A stretch of DNA of 64,000 nt. It comes from Haematobia irritans (lineage: Eukaryota; Arthropoda; Insecta; Diptera; Muscidae). Within the stretch, counting starts at the first letter, position 1, and every line of letters starts with the position of its first letter. Made by a program: the position numbers and the translations under genes. The notes below the pieces were generated by a model. It searched no databases. It was given only the letters and a program-made list of their open reading frames with translations, and was not told where the DNA came from. This document shows, in pieces, positions 58,123-64,000 of this stretch. The DNA is taken from positions 93,350,852-93,414,851 of the forward strand of contig NC_134401.1 in the NCBI RefSeq assembly GCF_050003625.1, given 5' to 3'.

Positions 58123-61100
58123 AATACAGGGCTTATACACTATTATGGGTAAATGAAAAGTTACAAGTTTCATCATGGTTAAAGTAAAAAGTAATAAATC
58201 CTAAATGTAGGCAAGGATTTTATACGGAAGTTTGTATAATAGCTCGAAAGTATGCTTTAATTTCCTTTTATTATAAAAGTTGTGTTTTGTTCTTAATTCC
58301 GCATTTCATTTTTGAGTAACCAAAAAATATTACCGAATTCCGCAAAAATATCTAATTTCAGGGAAAAAGTATGCTATGTTTTTTCAAGGAGATTTTTTAT
58401 AAGCCTTGTGGTATGCAACGTCAAAATTATAGTTAACACTAAGCTAATAGTTTGTGTATATAACTCCTCATTTCGTTTTTGATTAAATGAAATGGGCGAA
58501 TTTCGTAAATATCAAGGTCAAGGATATATTTCTAAATCTTAAATGTAAGCACAGATTTTTGAAGGTAATTTTTGTAATAGACTTAAAGTATACTTTGATT
58601 TCTAATATCATTAATAAAGACAATATATTTTGTTTCTGACTCCTCATTTTATTTATGTGTAACTAAACTATGCGAATTTCGCAAAAAAATATGAAATTGA
58701 AGAATCTTGCTGAAATCCTAAAAGTAGGCAAGATTTTTGGCAGACAGTCTTTATATAAGCCTTAAAGTATACTATGTCAATGCCTTAGAGAACATAAAGG
58801 GAATATATTTGTATCTAGCTACTCACGAAAGGATTTGTTTAACCCATTCTCTGCCATTGTACTCGCTTGAGTACTCAAAATCATTAAAAAAAAAAACATC
58901 ACTTGGTTTATAATATGGGAAATGGTGTATTTGTATTTGCATTTTAAAGAATATATGTAAGCTCGCATTGATGACATTTATTATTGTTATGATGGTCATG
59001 ATAATGCTCCATAACTGCTAGATAAGTTACAATATCAACAATCCACCAGTTTAATTATTATTGTATAGGGGGATCTTGCAGCTTATGCTACTTTTCATGG
59101 GGTACACGAGATTTTTGAATTTATTTTTCTATTCTCTTTTTATATGGAATGACATATGGAACTAAACTAAGGCTCTTGAATGTCTACCATGTGATCCATA
59201 GCAATGTCATATTGTATTTTTTTTTTGTTGTTGCAATGGACATATGTAAATGACGTTTTTTGACGTTGATCGGTTGTTATGGCAGTTATTTTCAGGGTGT
59301 AGTTGTCTTTGTTGAACTATGCATATGACGTACAGATGGTGAGTTTCGAAGAGAAGGATAAAAACTGCACAAGCATATTGTTAGGCGCATTTTTTTCTAA
59401 AAAAAGGTTTAAGCTAAAAAAGGTTTATCCTATGTGCTTTCGTGTTTGCTCCCGACACTTCCATATTATGAGAGCATGCCTCAAATATGTTATTCTTACA
59501 ACTAGTTCTTAAATTACTAAGCGATGCTAGTTATGGACCAAGTTTAAAATCAATGCTGAATGCACTGATTTAGAACCCAGTCTGAATTGCATGCCACATA
59601 ATAATACGTTTTCTAGCTTTGAAGTAATTTGAAATGTCGCCATTTCAACCAACTTAGAAAAATATTTTGGTATTTTGTCATAGCATCAGTGGGCTTGAAA
59701 AAGCTTTAAATAACTTAAACATTTTTTAGATCAAATTTATGCGATTTTTTTGCCTGAAGGTATGCTACACAATTGTTGTTTTGCTGCCAGCCCAATTAAA
59801 AATATTTTATTTGGCATTTTTTCAGAGATGGCCATTGATCACGGACTATCAGTGCGCTTGAAAAAAAAATAACATTTTATATATTATCTGAACTCTTTCT
59901 AGATCAAATGTTAACGATGTTTAGCCTGAAGGTATGCTATACTCTTTGTGTATTTGCTGTACAATAACAATAAAAAAATTCTCTATAGTAAAATTAGAAT
60001 AAAAATTCGTATTTTTTAAATTTTTTTAAATAAAAATTTCCTTAGTAATTAATTTAAAATTAATTCTTCCTTTGAATTTATCATTTATTGGGTGAAATAC
60101 TTAAGTTTCATTATTAAAATCTTACACTTTTTTTATAAATTTCTTATGAATTCTACTGCAAAGGTGTTTGGAGTTTACGGTTTTTTGAATATGTTGGATG
60201 TTTTTTCTTCGCAGTATTTTTACCTTTTGTTTTCGATGGGTGTTCACCGTGGGCGATGATGCGTCTGCAATGAATAAAAAAAATACCTTAGCCGTCATGC
60301 TTTTGTTGCACCCTCTCAAAACAAAAAAAAAAATAACTTCTTTTAGCATTGGTTTTGTATAGTTTTTTCTTTTGGGATACTATGAACTTTATGGTTATTT
60401 TATTATTGCGAAGCGCCGTTTGTTTTATTTGGCAGTTCATCTTAAACTTGTTTACCAGCTCAAAATTTTATAAAAAAAAGAGAAGATATTCCATGCAGTC
60501 TATAAAGGAGCAATTTTATCTTTACATTAATATCATGACTTTAGGAACAAAGCGGTTACCATCTCCTTTTTCATCCACCTTCACCTTTAGCATAGTACCT
60601 CCAATATTTCTTTGGGGAGATCAAAATATGCCGATATCGAGAAACCATCCATGAACACGCAGTTTCATCGTCATCATTATTTTACCTTCATCATCAAATG
60701 ATTTTTAAAACACCCAAAACAATCAGAGGAACAGTTTCAAGATCAGAACTTAACATGAGACTTGTTGAAAAGTTCACACGCTGCCTCTTTGGCATCAACA
60801 TCTTGGTTTACCTTTTACAGCTGAGTCCTGTCCTGTTTTATATGTGAGCCTATGTTTGCAAATTTGTAGAGTTTTTGTTTTTGGTTTTCAATCCAGACTA
60901 AGCCCAGTAGGTTTTAAATGCAGTTTTAATGAAGTGTGAGAGCCCTGTTATGAACTATATTATTTTCTTGTTTGCTTAAAACCTTGTAATTATTCAATTA
61001 GGATCTGCTATTTATAGGTGGAGGGATTTTTGTTGTTGTTTTTCTTTTTTCTTTCAAAATTGTTTGATTTTAATACATATGACAGATTTTTAATCTGTAG

Positions 61101-61506
61101 TAAAAAAACTTAGTTTTATACAGACCTTACATGAAATGGATCATCCACAGGACTTGCATAGGACTAGTCCCTGGTGTGTATGGACCAGTCCCAGTTCTGA
61201 TCAAAACGTATGGAGGGAACCGAACTATGTTGAACAATAGGTTATTCTGATAATCGTATTTCACTAAACGTGAGATAAATTATGACTATTTAAAAATTGC
61301 GACAAACTGGAGCACCGGTACCAGTACTGTGATATGTCCGTCACTGGCAATTTGCACCAATTTCCCGTAGAGGAGTTTATAGTAATTTAATGTTCTACAC
61401 TTATCAAAATTCAAAGTTCGATTTTTAGATCATCATTTAGAATAAGAACGAATATATAGAAAGGTTTACTATTTACTTACATTTCCCAATTTCCCAATCA
61501 AGCTTT
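58123..61506. other. Intronic DNA with degenerate AGTATGCTTTAA repeats, no gene seen
   Basis: From about 58185 to 58860, ~180-bp degenerate units share TAAATGTAGGCA-GATTTT, ATAAGCCT-AAAGTATGCT and CTCCTCATTTT...GCGAATTTCGCAAAAA. Two further copies of CCTGAAGGTATGCTA lie at 59754 and 59925. The segment 59.0-61.4 kb is comparatively complex. Small ORFs (59303-59512, 60349-60654) have no recognisable domain. Confidence 0.6.
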
Positions 61507-63162
61507 AAATACGTATATAATTAAGTTTAAAGTTTCTATAGAAATAAAATTTTGACAACATTTTCTATAGAAGTAAAATTTGAAAAATTTTTCTATAGAA
61601 ATAAAATTTGGAAAAAATTTTCTATAGAAATAAAATTTAGAAAAAAATTTCTATAGAAATAAAATTTTGACAAATTTTTTTTAGAAACAAAATTTTTTAT
61701 AGAAATAACATTTTGACAATGTTTTCTATAAAAATAAAATTTTGGTAGATTATTTTTGGCTCGAGTGGCAACCATGATTATGAACCGATAATGACCAATT
61801 TTTGTGTGATTGGAGATCGGCTATATATAACTATAGACCGATACGGACCAATTTTGGTATGGTTTTTAGCGGACTTATACTAACACCACGTTGCAAATTT
61901 CAACAGGATCGGATGAATTGTGCTCCTCCAAGAGGCTCCGGAGATCAAATCTGGGGAACGGTTTATATGGGGGCTATATGTAATTATGGACCGATATGGA
62001 CCAATTCTTGCGTGTTTCTTAGAGACCACATTTTAACACCATGTTCCAAATTTCAACCGGATCGGATGAATTTTGCTTCTCCAGGAGGCTCCGGAGGACA
62101 AATCTGGGGATCGACTTATATGGGGGCTATATATAATTATGGACCGATATGGACCAATTTTGGCATGGTTGTTAAACACAATATACTAACACCACGTACC
62201 AAATTTCAAGCGGATCGGATGACTTTTGCTCCTCTAAGAGGCTCCGGAGGTCAAATCTGGGGATCGGTTTATATATAATTATGAGCCGATGTGGACCAAT
62301 TTTTGCATGGTCATTAAAGAATATATACCAACACCATGTACCAAATTTCAGCCGGATCGGATGAAATGTGCTTCTCTTAGAGGCTCCGCAAGCCAAATCG
62401 GGGGATCGGTTTATATGGGTGCTATATATAATTATGGACCGATGTGGGCCAATTTTTGCATGGTTGTTAAACACAATATACTAACACCACGTACCAAATT
62501 TCAAGCGGATCGGATGACTTTTGCTCCTCTAAAAGGCTCCGGAGGTCAAATCTGGGGATCGGTTTATATATAATTATGAGCCGATGTGGACCAATTTTTG
62601 CATGGTCATTAAAGAATATATACCAACACCATGTACCAAATTTCAGCCGGATCGGATGAAATGTGCTTCTCTTAGAGGCTCCGCAAGCCAAATCGGGGGA
62701 TCGGTTTATATGGGTGCTATATATAATTATGGACCGATGTGGACCAATTTTTGCATGGTTGTTAGAGACCATATACTAACACCATGTACCAAATTTCAGC
62801 CGGATCGGATGAAATTTGCTTCTCTTAGAGCAATCGCAAGCCAAATTTGGGGGTCAGTTTATATGGGGGCTATACGTAAAAGTGGACCGATATGGCCCAT
62901 TTGCAATACCATCCGACCTACATCAATAACAACTACTTGTGCCAAGTTTCAAGTCGATAGCTTGTTTCGTTCGGAAGTTAGCGTGATTTCAACAGACGGA
63001 CGGACGGACGGACGGATTGACGGACGGACATGCTCAGATCGACTCAGAATTTCACCACGACCCAGAATATATACTTTATGGGGTCTTAGAGCAATATTTC
63101 GATGTGTTACAAACGGAATGACAAATTTAATATACCCCCATCTTATGGTGGAGGGTATAAAA
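61507..63162 (-). mobile_element. DINE-1/Helentron-like element, family 1, 3'-truncated
   Basis: Minus orientation. The GGCC hairpin end is missing; the copy begins in AAATACGTATATAATTAAG beside the 29-bp units (61540-61740). About seven ~153-bp units follow (61790-62890), two of them forming a recent 295-bp duplication. Then come a GGAC tract (62997-63030), GACCCAGAATATATACTTTA and a complete hairpin end, TATACCCCCATCTTATGGTG with GGAGGGTATA (about 63131-63160). The 220-codon ORF at 62584-63246 is read-through of these units. Confidence 0.85.
62167..62756 (-). repeat. 295-bp recent tandem duplication inside the Helentron-like element
   Basis: GGTTGTTAAACACAATATACT occurs at 62167 and 62462. 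The following 295 bases (two ~153-bp units) are almost identical; visible differences include TAAGAG versus TAAAAG. This near-identity contrasts with the divergence of the other units. Confidence 0.85.
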
Positions 63163-64000
63163 AAAACAATAACAATAACATTTGAGAATATTTACATTCT
63201 ATTTATCAAATACTCTACTCTATATATAATTCTTAGTGATTCCTAAAAGTATGCTTTAATTCTATTGAATATTTAAGATAATTAAATAAGCGGCGATTAA
63301 CAGATATTACATTTTTTCTCAAACCGTAACCGCGCCGAAAATTATGCTTTAAAATTTTAAAATTCAATATTTACGAATACTCCTCTTCTTTTATAGTCCT
63401 AAGAGTATGCACTCCAATTTTTACCGACTAAAAATTAAATCTCATGTTTTGTTCATATACTTCTACTAAAGTATATTTCATCCTTAAAAAAGCTATAACA
63501 ATAACATTTAAGAATATAATAGAAAACCTATTTCTCTACACCATATATAATTCTTATTGATTCCTAAAAGTATGCTTTAATTTTATTAAATATTTAAGAT
63601 AATTAAATTAACGGCGTTAACGTATATTAATTTTTTTTCTCAAACGTGTATTTGCTATGCTATAATCGTAAACTACAACTGTGTTTTCTTCAACAAAGTA
63701 TTTTTTTTTTTTGGAAATGTTAGATAAGTAATGTTTTTCTTTAACAATTCAGAAAAATAATATTATTAATTATTCCTAACATTTATTTTATGTGTACCAT
63801 AGCCCCGATAATATCCTACAGTTTTTTTCACATGTTTGTTTTGTATCTAATGATTTCATATAGATTTTCCATTAAAGATAACAACAAAAAATGATTGACA
63901 TTTTTTTTCAGGATATAGCAACACTCACGTTTTATTGCAAGACAATTTAGATTTAAATCATGGTTACTCATTCACCATGAATAAGTGCATACATTGTAGG
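63163..64000. repeat. ~321-bp tandem duplication at window end
   Basis: AACAATAACATTTGAGAATAT, ATATATAATTCTTAGTGATT, CCTAAAAGTATGCTTTAATT, TATTTAAGATAATTAAAT and TTTTTTCTCAAAC occur in order at about 63170-63325 and again at 63497-63652. Between them is a third copy of the motif, CCTAAGAGTATGCAC at 63400. The last ~350 bases are unremarkable apart from the possible exon at 63912. Confidence 0.7.
63912..64000 (+). other. Possible exon start, cut by window end
   Basis: A strong-looking acceptor (GATTGACATTTTTTTTCAG, ending 63911) is followed by a frame open for 29 codons to the window edge, after two bases completing a split codon. It includes LLQDNLDLNHGYSFTMNKC. It matches no Dll sequence I know, and the phase (needs one upstream base) does not fit the phase-0 end of the homeobox exon. 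An open frame this short is common by chance, so this is only a candidate. Confidence 0.12.

Larger units (their letters stand above)
30538..64000 (+). other. Dll: Dll intron within the homeodomain, incomplete
   Basis: The intron opens with GTTAGT and continues past the window end, so it exceeds 33.4 kb. I looked for a + strand exon beginning with Val-Lys-Ile-Trp-Phe-Gln-Asn-Arg codons after an AG and found none. Content is mostly the mobile and tandem repeats listed separately, with less repetitive islands near 45.3-47.2, 50.2-52.2, 54.3-55.6 and 59.0-61.4 kb. Confidence 0.8.

Noticed and set aside
62584..63246. 220-codon ORF
   Set aside because: Read-through of the same ~153-bp units, then the GGAC tract and the element end; not a gene.
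30538..64000. Missing Dll exon encoding homeodomain residues 45-60
   Set aside because: I scanned for codons of VKIWFQNRRSK after an acceptor on the + strand and found none; the exon is presumed to be downstream of the window.

Overview
This is AT-rich, repeat-laden nuclear DNA from a higher fly. The repeat families (DINE-1/Helentron-like elements with GTCC tracts and ~153-bp tandem cores, TA-target TIR elements, tRNA-headed SINEs) and the one protein-coding gene point to a calyptrate, most likely a muscid of the Musca/Stomoxys/Haematobia type. The species is inference from repeat style, not a database result.

The only real gene I can support is Distal-less (Dll), on the + strand. Two internal coding exons lie in the window. 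Exon 18409-18584 encodes the conserved N-terminal region. Exon 30335-30537 encodes the linker and homeodomain residues 1-44, ending at the classic Dll/Dlx intron position between homeodomain residues 44 and 45. The first coding exon lies upstream of base 1 and the exon encoding homeodomain residues 45-60 was not found before base 64000. The window is therefore the end of one intron (>=18.4 kb), an entire 11.75-kb intron, and the start of another (>=33 kb).

The introns are dominated by non-autonomous mobile DNA. (1) Seven DINE-1/Helentron-like elements: six of one family at 14040-15705, 23573-26392, 34804-36860, 43838-45257, 47454-48924 and 55652-58122 plus 61507-63162 (one of these is counted as truncated), and a second family at 9574-11912. 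Family 1 has a hairpin TATACCC end, a GTCC tract, ~153-bp tandem units, 29-bp tandem units and a GGCC-rich hairpin end. (2) A free-standing 2.2-kb array of the same 29-bp unit at 3376-5590. (3) Several TIR/TA-target-site element families. (4) A tRNA-headed SINE with mostly very short 3'-end copies, some with clear target-site duplications. (5) AT-rich tandem duplications. Several insertions are nested, so their order can be read: for example a Helentron-like element inside a TIR element inside one copy of a 3-copy tandem repeat, whose sister copies preserve the empty site.

Two short motifs recur in a way that known elements do not explain: GCTCGGGCGCCA/GATCGGGCGCCAG, in one orientation from 34 to 50 kb, and CCTAAAAGTATGCTTTAA, from 50 to 64 kb. 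No bacterial-type system, rRNA, true tRNA gene or intact transposase was seen. Nearly all long ORFs are read-through of tandem repeats. All family assignments are by eye, without alignment or database search.
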